This document shows, one piece after another, positions 1 through 10,905 of a stretch of DNA of 64,000 bases. Numbering within the stretch: the first letter of the stretch is position 1; the number at the start of each line of letters is the position of its first letter. Made by a program: the position numbers and the translations under genes. The notes beneath the pieces were generated by a model. That model was not told where the DNA came from. It did not search any database and worked only from the letters and a program-made list of their open reading frames with translations. This stretch comes from Nageia nagi (Eukaryota > Pinophyta): positions 58,094,001-58,158,000 of the forward strand of contig JBITNC010000001.1 of assembly GCA_050084985.1 (NCBI GenBank), read 5' to 3'.

Positions 1-1010
1 CTTCAATTTGTATGTAGCTGGGCCAATGCATTGCAACACCTTGTAGGGACCATAAAACTTTATGGCTAATTTTTGAGGGCCTTTTATTTTTAAGGATTTC
101 TAGTGATAAGATTGCAACCTTAGAAAGATCATGTCATCTACTTGGAACTCCCTTTTGACATGTTGTTGATTAGCCTATTTCTTCATATGGTGTTAGGCTA
201 TCTAAAGGTTATCCTTAAGCAAATGGATAATATCATCTTGAGTAACTAATGCCAAGTCAACTGCCTAAAATTTATTGGTAACTACAATATACGAGGTGAC
301 TGTGGGTGGAGCTTAACCATACACTGCTTCATAGGGGGTCATCTTATTGGCAAAATGATAAGATGTATTATACCACCACTCAGCTAAGGGAAGCCATTGT
401 ACCCAATGCATAGGTTATGCTAATGCATAATAACATAAATATGTTTCCAAATATTTATTGATAATTTTAGTTTGACCATTAGTTTATGGGTGATATGTTG
501 AGCTCATGATTAGTTGGGTACCTTGTAGCTTGAAAAGCTCTTGCCAAAAATGGCTTGTAAAAGTGGGATCATGATCACTAAAAATTGTTTCTAGCATGCC
601 ATATAGTTTAAAAATTATATCTAGGAATAATTATGCCACTGTCACTGCCTTGTAGGGATGATCCAATGACCTAAAATGAGCATATTTGGATAATCGATCA
701 ACCACCACTAGAATAATTGATTTACCATTGGATTTAGGTAGGCCTTCAATGAAATCCATTGAGATATTGTTCCATGTACAATTAGGTATAAGAAGAGGTT
801 GAAGGAGTCTTGAAGTACCCACTATCTCACCCTTTTGTCATTGACACACATCACAAGCTAACACAAACCACTTGATATCCAATTTCATATCTACCCAATA
901 GAACAATCGTGCCACCCACTTATAAGTTTCAAAAATCCATCATATCCTGATGTAGGTGCGGAATGCAATTAAGCAAGTATTTCTTATTTACATTTTGAAA
1001 GAGAGTAACA
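1..1010 (-). pseudogene. gypsy integrase fragment, minus strand
   Basis: The clearest block is 631-822, with [13 protein letters not shown] followed by [12 protein letters not shown], the start of the integrase catalytic core including its first catalytic Asp. Near the window edge (about 1-130) the minus strand reads KLAIKFYGPYKVLQ and IGPATYKL, which fits the conserved integrase C-terminal segment of plant gypsy elements. Stops interrupt the frame between these blocks. Identification rests on family motifs; the exact ends are approximate. Confidence 0.75.
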
Positions 1011-1252
1011 AAATTTGACCTTTGAATCTCAAAATAGCATCATGCCATGTGTGGTGTGGTTTACTCGTAGGGTCTTGAGTGATTTGTTTTAACAATTTTT
1101 AGGTGGAGCTATCCTTTGCCCACTCCTATTTAACTTTATCCAACCATTGAAGAATAAGAGATGAAAGAGATTTTAGTGCTACCTAATCTTCAAATTTTCT
1201 AGATAAAGCATCGAAAACCACATTCTCTTTACCTTTATAGTATACTATCTCA

Positions 1253-2440
1253 TTATCGTACCCTAGTAGTTTGGTCACCCATTTTTTTTTGCTCAGGTGT
1301 AGAAATACATTGCTCAATGAAAAATTTCAAATTGTGAGGATCCTTGAGGATGATGAAATGGCAACCAATGAGATATGGTCTCCAGCATTGAACTACATGA
1401 ATGATGGCAAGCATTTCTTTTTCATAGGTGGATTTACCCAAATTTTTACTAGAAAGTGCTCTACTAGTGAATGCTAAGGGATGCCCTTCCTGCATCAATA
1501 CTACCCTGATTCCTACTCCATAAGCATCACTTTCTATCATAAAGGTTTTAGAAAAATCTATCATTACTAATATCAAGGTGGTACACATTGCATCCTTGAT
1601 CTTATGGAAAGTTACCTCAGCTTGAGGGGACCATTGGAATGCATTATTTTTCAACAACATTGTTAGAAGTGCTGCAATCTTATCATAATCTTTCACAAAT
1701 TTCCTATAATAATTGATCAACCTAAGAATCCTTGGAGACTTTTCAAGGATGTAGGAATAGACCAATTTTGCATGTTAGTAATATTATGTGGATCCACCTT
1801 AACTCCCTCTTCAAATATAATGTGACCTAAGTAGTCAATTTTCCTCTTGCCAAATGAACATTTTGATTTTTTTGCCTATAGCCAGTGTTCCCATAAAATT
1901 TGTAAGGTTTTGTAAACATGTGCCATGTGTTCCTACCACATCTTACTGTAGATCAAAATATCATCAAAGAAAACTAAAATGAACTTCTTAAAAAATGGAT
2001 GAAATACCTGATTCATTAAACTTTCAAATGTGGATGGAGCATTTGTGAGGCCAAAAGATATGACCAAGAACTCATAATGGCCCTCATGGGTGAAAAATGT
2101 AGTTTTTGGTATATCCTCCTCCTTGAGGTAGATTTGATGATACCCAAATCATAGGTCTAACTTGGAAAAATATCTTACCCCATGCTATTCATCCAATAAT
2201 TCATCAATGATCGATATGGGAAATTTGTCTTTGATGGTAATTCTATTGAGAGCCCTGAAATCTACACACATACACCATGAGCTATCTTTCTTATGAACCA
2301 ATATAACTAGAAAAGAATATGGGATTATGCTAGGTTGAATTACTCCTGCATCCAATAGTTCCTAAACCAATTTTTTAATTTCATTTTTTTGTAAACAAGG
2401 ATATCAACAAGGATGAATGTTTGGTGGGTGACTTCCCAAC
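1253..2440 (-). pseudogene. gypsy reverse transcriptase plus RNase H, minus strand
   Basis: From right to left the minus strand shows the RT entry segment with [16 protein letters not shown], then FFDDILIYS (catalytic DD at about 1961-1966), the connection region (NYYRKFVKDYD in 1253-1765) and RNase H with ESDAYGVGIRVVLMQEGHP and SRALSSKNLGKSTYEKEM. The 1253-1765 stretch is the longest open part (170 codons). The RT part is broken by several stops, for example after KMW near 1937 and in the conserved helix near 2150-2190. It forms one polyprotein with the gag-protease upstream. Confidence 0.85.
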
Positions 2441-2682
2441 ACCAACTAGATAGCATGATCATGTGATTACTAGGGTGGTAAGTCTATTGGTTTCTCAAAG
2501 GCACATGCATGCTTACTTAAGATAGGTTATAGATCCTTAGGCTCTGTGACTTCAAATTTGGTGATTGATAAAGAGTATAATTGTACCAGCATCCCCTTTC
2601 TAGTTTTTCATAGGATCTTTTCCATACGATGTGAGCTCACAATTTGTAAAGGTCCACCCTGTAATCCCCTGAGAGTATTCTC

Positions 2683-3273
2683 TTATTTATCTATCTTGAA
2701 GGTCATCCCTAGCTCTACAAAATTCCATTGCATGGTGCCCAAAGTCCTCAACCATTGCACCCCCAAAACTATATCACATCCCCCAAGTGGTAAAGTGTAC
2801 ATATCTTTTTTCAAAGTATAGTGGTCCATGCTCAGTTTGACATTTTGATATGTGCCTTTACATGCTATGTTTCCTCCATTACCAACCATAACCTCAAAAT
2901 TATTTGTAGGGTGGATGTAACTATCAACAACCTTAACCACCCATGGATCAATGAAATTATGAGTACTTCTTGAATCCAACAATATTATGAGAGGATGCTT
3001 TTTAAAAAACCCTTCGACCTTCATAGTTTGAGGGGTAGTAATTCCTACCAATGCACTGTAAGAGATAATTGGGGCCTCCTCATCTAGAATTTTCTCTATA
3101 TCCTCTTTGAGTGCACTCTCATATTCCTCCTCACTAAGAGCATCAACATCAAGCAAATATAACTTTTTTTGAGTACAATGATGACCATAAACAAATTTCT
3201 CATCACAATTATAGCACAAACCCTTCTTTTGATGCTCTTCCATTTCCTCCCATGTTAACTTCTTAGTTTGCAT
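2683..3273 (-). pseudogene. gypsy gag zinc knuckle and aspartic protease
   Basis: This 196-codon open stretch begins with a short basic segment and the zinc-knuckle-like CYNCDEKFVYGHHC, then an acidic linker, then a retropepsin domain. The active-site triplet, normally Asp-Ser-Gly, reads Asp-Ser-Arg: the Arg codon at 2968-2970 (AGA on the minus strand) differs from a Gly codon by one G-to-A transition. It is followed by STHNFIDPWVV, the usual continuation in plant gypsy proteases. The domain should therefore be inactive even where the frame is open. Confidence 0.8.
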
Positions 3274-3357
3274 TATGCAATTCAGTGGTGGGGCACTTGT
3301 GTTATTAGAGGAATGGGAAATATTATGTGTTTTTGTGAATGGGGGTCTTACATTTTA

Positions 3358-3925
3358 TCAATGAGCACTAGTTTTATCTTCAACGAGCTTTGCCAAAGCA
3401 ATAACATCCATCATAGTTTTGGGATTAAACATTTTGACCTCTAATTTAATTTCTTCCTTTAATCCATTGTAAAAACAACTTGTGAAAAATGTATCGTCCA
3501 ACCCCTCTATGTGATTTGCCAATTTTTCAAATTGATTTTGGTATTCTTTGACTATTTTGGTTTGATGTAACTTGGTCAATGCCCCTATGAAATCTTCATA
3601 GTCACTAGGACCAAAATGAATTAATAATTATTGAGTAAATTCATCCAATGAAGTAGCAGGATGCATTTTTTAGTACTATTGGTGCCATTGGAGAGCCTCA
3701 CGATCCAAATGAAAAGTTTCCATGTGCACCTTCAAATCTTTTAGAATTTGGTTCAATGTGAAATACTATTTGGACTTATAAATCCATCTAGTGGGATCAT
3801 CTCCATCAAATTGGGGAAAGATCCAATTTGGTTGTGTGGGGAAGAATGAAACCACCTTGTTGGCCTTGAAAGTTATGATGATACCCTTATGGATTTCTTA
3901 ATCGCCCTAATTGCTATGAACTAGA
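3358..3925 (-). pseudogene. gypsy gag (capsid) region
   Basis: The open part 3358-3579 contains YQNQFEKLANHIEGLDD, a Cys-rich FTSCFYNGLKEEIKLEV and a leucine-rich tail ending in ALAKLVEDK, the pattern of the plant Retrotrans_gag domain. Upstream (3580-3925, minus strand) the same frame continues through stops with FDGDDPTRWIYK and REALQWHQW, which is the gag N-terminal half. The start codon is not identifiable. Confidence 0.75.
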
Positions 3926-4872
3926 TGCATTATTGGTATGACTAATACTTAGTTGGACACTATCACATTTACTATAAGGGTTTGATTTGGTTTGTATTTA
4001 TTGGATTTCTACCCTAAATGTACTGGTAAGTGTATCTACCATTTGTTGGATCATAGTTTGAAATGTCATCATGGTAGGATTAGTTTATGCTGTTATTTAG
4101 GATCTTATCTTAGGTGCCATTTTTGGAAACTGCTATTTTTGAAGCTATTATTTTTGGAAATTACTATTTTTAGAAACTGCTAATTTTTAGAAAGTGTCCA
4201 AAAAAGTGTATGGGTGTAATATATCAAAATGATCATCTCAAAAAGATGATCACAATGGGCTAGGTCTCCTAATGATGATTTTTGAACTATCAAACTCTTT
4301 TTTTTACATCTGTGGGTCTATTTGCTTTTGTTAACAACTGCTAAAATGGTACAAATTTTTAGTTATTTAGCTCTAAAGGTTTTGCTACCTTTGAACTGCT
4401 ATTTTTGGTAGCTCTAAAAAAATTTCATGTCATACATTCTACCTCTTGAATCAAGGTTTTTTGTGTGAAGGAATGATTCTAGGGTAAGGATTATCTACTC
4501 TGTAGGCTTGTCTAAACACCCCTCCTATCCAACTTTTGCAAAGAAAGAGGCTATGGAGATGGCTTCTATGATAAGTAACTTTCCAGTGGCACTTCTTGGT
4601 GCACTATAGTTTACAAATGATCGACATATCTTCCTAGCTAGTTTTCATTTATAGCCTAGATAGTCTTTGATATACCTTTCGATACATGGAGTTTGATTCC
4701 ATGTAGGGTTATGTTGAGGCCTGGGTATTGGTGTAAGTTTTTTTGCACCTCACTTTACACATAGTTTTATGGGCAAGTGTGCTTAGCCAAAAATGATAGA
4801 TCCTCCTAGATATTTTAAAACCCAGTACAATGTTAGAAAAAAAAATTCCTATAGCAGAATGGCCTAGAAAGA
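3926..4872 (-). other. untranslated leader of the left gypsy element
   Basis: No supported gene lies here. The stretch sits between the primer-binding site and gag. It contains an imperfect short tandem repeat at about 4118-4195 built on units like tttttggaaactgctat, and a weaker related block near 4380-4415. Confidence 0.45.
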
Positions 4873-4884
4873 GCTCTGATCTAA
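4873..4884 (-). other. primer-binding site (initiator tRNA-Met type)
   Basis: On the plus strand gctctgatctaa matches the reverse complement of the plant initiator-Met primer site (GCTCTGATACCA) at 9 of 12 positions. It lies two bases from the proposed inner edge of the LTR, where such a site is expected. Confidence 0.5.
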
Positions 4885-4886
4885 GA

Positions 4887-5293
4887 TGTTATGATGCTAC
4901 AAATATGAAAGGGAAATATTGCAAAAATGTAATGAATATTGAATTGAAATAGGAAAATGACAACTAATCTAGTGGAAATAATAAAGCATGTGCTGATAAA
5001 TAGAGTACAAAATAGCAATAATAAGTAGATAAGGATAGGGTTTTATTGAATAGTAATAGAATCATAGGCTACTTCGAGGGGGTACCTCCTTACAACTTCA
5101 AAAGTGAAGATAATATTCAAGATGCTTTCTCCATACACTTTTACCTATTTATAATATACTAACCCTAACCCTAATAGTAATGCAAGATCGAGCCCCACCC
5201 TCACAATCATAATATTATGGTTTATAATATAGGTTATAATTTAATTAAAATAACTAATACTAACACTAAAATGTAGGATACGAGATCCTAACA
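4887..5293 (-). repeat. 5' LTR of the left gypsy element
   Basis: In element orientation the segment starts TGTTAGGATC and ends CATAACA, with the standard TG...CA borders, and is 407 bp long. A TATA-box-like tattata/TATAAATA lies at 5146-5153 on the minus strand. The partner LTR is outside the window, so the borders rest on the TG/CA ends and the adjacent primer site. Two AACCCTAA-type teloboxes near 5159-5172 are inside it. Confidence 0.6.
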
Positions 5294-6285
5294 TTGAACT
5301 ATTGTTGTTTGTTGCATTTACAAAAATTATTTCAATTCCTATTAAGGAAATACATCGGATCTATGAAATAGTATTCACCATTACTTCCTCTCTTCCTTGC
5401 TCCTTTGGAACCTACCTCCATTTTTCCTCTTATTAGCCTTTGAAGAAGAGGAAGTCATCCAATTAAGTTGGGTTTGGATTATTGACATGTGTTTCTTGAT
5501 GATTTGTATACTCATTTAATATGTGTTTGTTGATAATATGTATTTTTGATATGTGTTTCTTAATTATCTGATTAACTTTAGTTGACATAGCATAGGCTAT
5601 TATGATATATGTACAAGCTTTTAGGATGTACGTATGGGCTATTAGAATATATGAATGAGGTTTCAACACATACATATGGGGTTTTAAGATATATGCATGG
5701 GATATTAGAATACAGTCAAATTCAAATCTTATAAGTATATACATAAATTATATGTGTATATCTATAAACCCTATAAGTATATACATATAAACCTTATGTG
5801 TATATGTATAAATCCTATGCATATATTTATAAACCCAACTAGCTTTAGAACATACAAAAAATGGCTAAAATCAATGCATGACACCATGTTGATGCATACT
5901 AATGCTAATGAAACTAGAAATTTTTTTCTTTCTCTAATGTTCACTCTAACATTAAATGGCCTTTTGTTAGTAGTGATATGACACTTTAGGTCTTCCTTGA
6001 TTTATACCAAGTGTTTTTATATTCCTATTTGTAGATACAAATTCTCAAACTGCTTATAAATTTGTGGCTCTTGTGAATTTGATTCTGATCTTGATTTTCT
6101 ATTTATGGATAGGTCAAGTGAAAAAATATATTAATGGTATTTTATGAAGCAATATTTATAATTCATTTTTAATCATTACCATTGACTTCTCCTCATTTTT
6201 TGCTTGTTGTAGCTGGAAGCTAACAAAATTTTCTTAAGGTTGGGTTTACTACTAGGTATAATCTTACTAAAAATTGATTTATCGA
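5294..6285. other. spacer between two gypsy elements
   Basis: No gene is supported. The central part (about 5590-5845) is a 21-bp minisatellite described separately. The remainder is AT-rich with no motif I can name. Confidence 0.5.
5590..5845. repeat. 21-bp minisatellite with an inversion
   Basis: About eleven degenerate units of roughly 21 bp occur. The left part on the plus strand uses units like tatgcatgggatattagaata, and the right part (from about 5725) uses units like cctatgcatatatttataaa, close to the reverse complement of the left unit. Because the unit is 21 bp, both strands show seven-residue peptide repeats (HMYVLKP-like on minus, MHIFINP-like on plus), which are artefacts and not genes. 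Confidence 0.6.
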
Positions 6286-7417
6286 TGAATATCCAAATTG
6301 GATCATGTTAAGTTGATCTCTATAAGAGTAGCACTCATTCCAGAGGTATCTATACTTGGAGATTAATCAAAGACTAAAATTTGGATTGATTGGTGATAAA
6401 AACCATGTTGTTAATAGTATACATTTACTATTTTTAGGTCATTAATAATGAGTAGCATGCATTCTAGATAGTTTTGTTTATAAGCCACAGAGGTTTCTTT
6501 TATTTCAAACAATTTATTGGTGTGTTCAAGTTTAATTTACAACACTCTGATCAACTTGTTTAATGGATATATTAGGGAGTTTGAGATTTGTTTGGATATT
6601 AAAATTTGACAGCTTTAGGTTATTTATTGTTGAAGAAATTGTAGTGGAGTTTGTTGTAATCAGTTAAGTTTAGACAAGTTTATGCTTATGTAATTCTTAG
6701 GATTTGAATGCAAAGGTTGAAAGTTCTTCGTGGATTAGCCATAATGGTGAACAAGTTATCTCTTTGTTTTCTTGTGTGATTGAGTTATGATGTTATTTTC
6801 AGTAGTATTTATGTGTTTTTCTTTCAAAGCTAAATTTGAATGCTTTGGTTATATGAATCTTTAATTCTAAATTTAATAGCATGATTCTATGAGTTAATTA
6901 GTGAAGTTAGGATATAGTATTGGAAAACTGAGTGATTTAGGATCATCAACGACTCTTGGATTTGTTCCAGTCTATTTAAAGCAGCTATTTTTTGACAATG
7001 GTTTTAGAGAGTTGGGATTTTGGTCATAATATTTGAAGGAAGTCTAAGATTCATTCCAAAAATTTTTATTTCTAAAGTTATTATTCTTGTTGTAGGAGAT
7101 TACAATAGTATTATAGGAGATGGTATTACCATTATTTTTATGGTATTTCTCTATATGTATGCAATATTGTAATGTCTATATACAATGGGAATAGAATGAT
7201 CTAATTCCATGTTGGATTAGCCCATATTGGGTGAACTAAGGTAAATCATTCTATTGATCTTATTGTGTGTGATTGAGATTGTTAATTTGTAGTTTTATAT
7301 TATGTAATTTCAAAGTTATATGCAATTTATTGGGTCTCATAATGGTGAATATTTTTTTTGTTTCAATTTGTAAGTGAGGATCCAAGTATGCTATAAGCAT
7401 TTGGTGATTATAGATCA
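6286..7417 (+). repeat. 5' LTR of the central gypsy element
   Basis: It aligns with 17399-18126 from tccaaattggatcatg to the shared end (ttataagcatttgg...atca). It is 1132 bp against 728 bp because of extra sequence at about 6450-6900. The first bases (tgaatatcc against tgtgatcc in the 3' LTR) differ by an indel. A TATA-like tatttaaag lies near 6973-6981. Confidence 0.75.
6450..6900 (+). repeat. decayed copia-type LTR fragment nested in the gypsy LTR
   Basis: The stretch is absent from the 3' gypsy LTR and resembles the 3' half of the intact copia LTR (9403-10036) in collinear order: gtagtggagtttgttgtaatc, gcaaaggttgaaag, gtggattagcc...ggtgaac, ttgtgtgattga, and ttgaatgctttggttatatgaatc. It is bounded by similar tagcatg(c)attcta strings, possibly a target duplication. 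It is far more diverged than the two intact copia LTRs are from each other. Confidence 0.5.
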
Positions 7418-7419
7418 TG

Positions 7420-7431
7420 TCATATCAGAGC
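7420..7431 (+). other. primer-binding site of the central gypsy element
   Basis: The sequence tcatatcagagc matches the initiator tRNA-Met primer site TGGTATCAGAGC at 10 of 12 positions. It starts three bases after the LTR end at 7417. Confidence 0.65.
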
Positions 7432-7778
7432 TTATGTGTGTAAAATTTAGGGCTAAAATTATGGATGTTTCAGGCTATCAATAGCATGCTTTTTGATGTT
7501 CAAAAGGAGATCTCAAAGACTAGAATTTATTCCAGAGGATCCTAAGATTGGTCGAAGGTGCAGAGTAATGGAAATGGATGATTTGGAGGAGCAACAGTAT
7601 GTTATTTGTACCATATCATATGCTAATTTTGAAAGGATATCTTTCAAAAATTGAGAATCATTTAGCTCATTTAGCTCAATTGTTGGCTTCTAGAAAAAAT
7701 GTAAATGTCAATCAAAGGTAACAAAATGAATTTGGAGGACCTAATTCATCATGTTCATCAAATCAAGTTCCATTCAAG

Positions 7779-8608
7779 GTGGAGGCCAAAGTGGACATTC
7801 CTACTTTTGGTGGAGAGGTTGATGCAAAAATGTTGAACAATTGGTTGAAACAATTAGAGGTTTGTTTCCAAATTCATGGTGTTGTAGATGATGTTGGTAA
7901 AATCTTTTTTTCTAGATTAAATATAGGTGTACATGCTTTATTTTGGTGGGAAAATCATGTAGAAACTCTTATTCATGAACACTTATCAAAAGTATATTCT
8001 TGGGTTGAATTTAAGAACTTATTAAGAGATCAATTTTATCCTTTGGGATATCATAATAAACAATTGATAAAATGGTAATTCTTTAGAATACAAAGAGGGA
8101 AAATAATTCAAGAATACACTACAAAATTTAGGAAACAAGCTACTTTGCTTGGGGTTTTACTAAAATATTCTCAAACTTTAATGAAGTACATTGGAGGTTT
8201 ACATAGTCAATTGCAAAATACTAGCCTACTAATCTTGATCAAGTGTGTGTGCAAGCACAATACTTAGAGGAGGATGGTAAAGCAAGGAGACAATATGATG
8301 AATCTAAGAAGGCCTCTAATTCAAGGGGATCACAAGATAAAGGTAAATCTCAAGATAAAGGAAAAGGTAAGTAAGAAACTAAGATCACTAATATTTCAAA
8401 TAAAGAAGGTGATAATAGGCATTGTAGTCATTCTGATAAAGATGGTTATGTTGATGATAAATGTTGGAAACTTCATCCGAAATTAGATCCATATAAAAGA
8501 AAGAATAAGGAGAAAACTAATGATATGGTTCTTAAATGTGAGGATATTGAGGGAAGTTCATATGTTGATGAGAAAATAAATTTGTTAGCCATTCAAAAGG
8601 TTGAATAA
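7779..8608 (+). pseudogene. gypsy gag with zinc knuckle
   Basis: The first 99 codons are open and show FGGEVDAKMLNNWLKQLEVCF and FKNLLRDQFYP, the core of Retrotrans_gag. A TAA stop follows at 8076-8078, then the same frame continues (EYTTKFRKQATLLG, YIGGLHSQLQ). A frame change near 8220-8230 leads into a Lys/Ser/Asp-rich linker and a zinc-knuckle relic with HCSHSDKDGYVDDKCW, in which a ligand Cys appears as Ser and the His as Tyr. The Cys-Trp-Lys-Leu-His-Pro tail after the knuckle is a pattern I associate with plant gypsy gag; lineage is not assigned. Confidence 0.75.
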
Positions 8609-8689
8609 TATAAAGACATTGAAGAACAAAGGATTCAATTATTCCACAACAAAATCTAAAATAAGAAAACAAAACAAAAGTAGATTGCA

Positions 8690-9190
8690 TTTGTTGATTT
8701 GGGTTCTCAAGAAAAATTGATTTCAAAATCTATGGTAAGTAATTTCAGATTGGAAACTTTCAACCATCCAAATCCGTATCCTTCATGTTGGGTGCATCAT
8801 AATGCTAGTTTACAAGTCATGAAACAATGTAAGTTGAAATTTGCTATTTGTGCAATGTACATTAATGAAGTTATGGTTGATGTTATTCCTTTATACATTT
8901 GTGGTCTTATTCTTGGTAACCCTTATATGTGGGATAGAGATGCTATTTATTATAGAATATTAAATAAATTGCTATTAGTGAAATATAGAAAGTGTTTCTA
9001 GCTAGTGCACATAAAAGCCAAAAAAAGCTACCTTTGGTCATTGCTAGTAAGGTAAAATTCCTTGTAAATGCTTCTAAAAAGTTTGTATTCATCATGGTGA
9101 AAATTGGAGCTTTTGGTGAGCCAAAAATCATGTCATTAACACCATGTAACATTGATTTTAGGTTGTTAACAGCATGCAAAAAGGAAGAAT
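8690..9190 (+). pseudogene. gypsy aspartic protease region
   Basis: It starts with FVDLGSQEKLIS, the position of the retropepsin active-site loop: the expected Asp is present but the next residues read Leu-Gly-Ser. It continues with PYPSCWVHH and a hydrophobic flap-like segment ending GLILGNPYMWDRDAI, which fits the C-terminal LG[NS]P motif of plant gypsy proteases. A frame change near 8990 moves the reading to 8992-9192 (the protease-RT linker). Not functional. Confidence 0.6.
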
Positions 9191-9261
9191 AGATGTAGAT
9201 GTTAATCTAAGAGTTTGTTTACTTGCTTACAGAGCCATAGGGATTGCCTCCTATGTAGGAT

Positions 9262-9402
9262 ATACAACATGATATTTAGTTGTTACCTAATGCTTCATTG
9301 ACCAACATAGCTTTGTATTAGCAATCAATTTTGGAGCAAGAAGAGACAAAGAGACATATTAAAGAATTAGTTGATCAAGGTGTGATCATACCAAGTACAT
9401 AT
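9262..9402 (+). pseudogene. gypsy RT, 5' part before the copia insertion
   Basis: The frame reads LLPNASLTNIALY, a TAG, QSILEQEETKRHIKELVDQG and VIIPST, the entry of plant gypsy RT, and stops exactly where the copia LTR begins. The next RT residues resume at 14687. Bases 9398-9402 (CATAT) are one copy of the target duplication. Confidence 0.85.
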
Positions 9403-10036
9403 TGTTGAAAATGGAGACTATAGCTAGCCGGCCAACCGGCCTACCAGTCGGCCAACCGGCCAGACCCTATTAGAATCGGCCAACTGGCTAAAACAAAGAG
9501 CATTTCTTTTCTCATTTGACACCAAATTTCAGTTGCCAAGAAGCCATGACACTTGGATATGAGTTACTGAAGGGTTGGGGGTAACCTCACGACCTTCCAG
9601 ATCCAACTTGGGTTTAAGTTGGGTTTGTTTATATCTATAAATAAGAGGCTTGAGTTGAGGCATATAGATTGAAGTTTGTAAGTAGTTTTAGCAATAGTTG
9701 TGAGTTGCTTGTAATTGTACTTTGGTGGCTTATGTAGATAGCCTGAGAGAAAGAGATTGTAGTGAGGCTTTGTTGTAGCTCCAAAGTGAAGGTTGTAGCA
9801 AGGTTGTGCTGCTGGTTTGTTGCTTAGAGGACTTGAAAAGAATGTTATGCAAAAGGGTTGAAAGCTTATCCATGGATGTAGCCTACATTGGGTGAACCAT
9901 GTTATCTCTTGTGTCTCTCATTGTGTGATTGATGTTCATAGTTGTTTGATTTCAGTATGCTTGAATGTTGTTTTTTTTCCAAGGAGTAAGTGAATTATTG
10001 ATGCTCTTGTTTATATGAAATTATTGAATCCTAACA
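9403..10036 (+). repeat. 5' LTR of the copia element
   Basis: Borders are TGTTGAAAATGG and CCTAACA. U3 contains a cluster of CCGGCCAACCGGCC-type units (9428-9488), strikingly GC-rich for this window. A TATA box (tataaataa) lies at 9636-9644. The U5 side carries the tagcctacattgggtgaacc motif near 9880-9899, shared with other LTRs in the window. Confidence 0.95.
9636..9644 (+). promoter_or_regulatory. TATA box of copia 5' LTR
   Basis: The sequence tataaataa sits about 230 bases into the LTR, where a retrotransposon pol II promoter is expected, and is conserved in the 3' LTR at 14286-14294. Activity is unknown. Confidence 0.6.
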
Positions 10037-10038
10037 AG

Positions 10039-10050
10039 TGGTATCAAAGC
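10039..10050 (+). other. copia primer-binding site
   Basis: The sequence tggtatcaaagc begins two bases after the LTR end. It matches the initiator tRNA-Met primer site TGGTATCAGAGC at 11 of 12 positions; the single difference is G to A. Confidence 0.9.
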
Positions 10051-10113
10051 TTGTTGTTTTGTTGGGATTTTGTTGGTGAATCTTATTTGTAGATTGGAAC
10101 CAAGAAGAGCACT

Positions 10114-10905
10114 ATGGCAGAAGAAGGGAGGCTGAAGGTGGAAAGATTTAATGAGCAAGGATTTCAATTTTGTAAAATGCAAATGGAAGACTACCTCTAC
10201 CAAAAGGATCTCTATCAACCTCTAGAAGATAAGAGTAAGAAACCGGCTACTATGAGTGATGGAGATTGGAACTTGTTGGATAGAAAAGCCTTGGGGGCTG
10301 TTAGACTTTGTTTAAGTTCTAGTGTAGCTTTCAATATTTCCAATGAAAAAACTACTAAAGGAGTAATGGATAAACTTGCAAAAATGTATGAAAAACCATC
10401 CACCTCAAACAAAGTATAATTAATGAAGAAATTGTTTAACATGAAAATGAATAAAGGTAGTTCAGTTCAAGACCATGTTAATGAATTCAACATAATCACA
10501 AATCAGTTAACTTCAGTTAAGATAGAATTTGAAGATGAAGTAAGAGCTTTATTAATTCTATGTTCACTTCCGGATAGTTGGAATAGCTTTGTTATGGCTA
10601 TTACTAATTCTTCTTCTAATGCGGTTTTGGTCTTTGATGAAGTTGTTGGAACAATTCTAAGTGAGGACATGAGGAGAAAGTCCACAGGAGAAAGTTCCAA
10701 TGCTGCTCTCATAGTAGAGACAAGAGGAAGATCAAGGGAAAGAAGGAGAAACAAGTCAAGAATCAAATCACAAGGAAGGTCAAAATCAAAAGGTAAAACT
10801 AAATTGGAATGTTGGTATTGTGGTAAAAAGGGTCACATTAAGAAAGATTGTTGGAATAGGAAAGGAAAAGAAAGTGATAGTAGTAATAATAATAATGAAA
10901 GCACA
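10114..10905 (+). pseudogene. copia gag with CCHC zinc knuckle
   Basis: The start ATG at 10114 follows the primer site by about 60 bases. The frame shows FNEQGFQFCKMQMEDYLYQK and GAVRLCLSSSVAFNI (copia gag, UBN2-like), is broken by TAA at 10417-10419, and resumes immediately with a leucine/methionine-rich segment. A basic region (RGRSRERRRNKSR) precedes the zinc knuckle CWYCGKKGHIKKDC at 10810-10851, which has a complete C-X2-C-X4-H-X4-C. Gag would package the element RNA. Confidence 0.9.

Larger units (their letters stand above)
1..5293 (-). mobile_element. Ty3/gypsy LTR retrotransposon, 3' end off-window
   Basis: Reading the minus strand from right to left, the order is 5' LTR, primer-binding site, a long leader, gag with zinc knuckle, protease, RT, RNase H and integrase, which is the Ty3/gypsy order. 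The integrase C-terminal region runs off position 1, so the 3' LTR and the right-hand target duplication cannot be examined. Coding parts contain many in-frame stops and frame changes, so the copy is dead. The chromodomain, if there was one, would lie outside the window. Confidence 0.85.

Noticed and set aside
5159-5172. Two CCCTAA-like units suggesting telomeric repeats
   Set aside because: Only two units within an LTR; telobox-like words are common in plant promoters and this is no interstitial telomere.
5463-5981. Open frames on both strands with seven-residue repeats
   Set aside because: They follow from a 21-bp tandem repeat and have no independent coding evidence.
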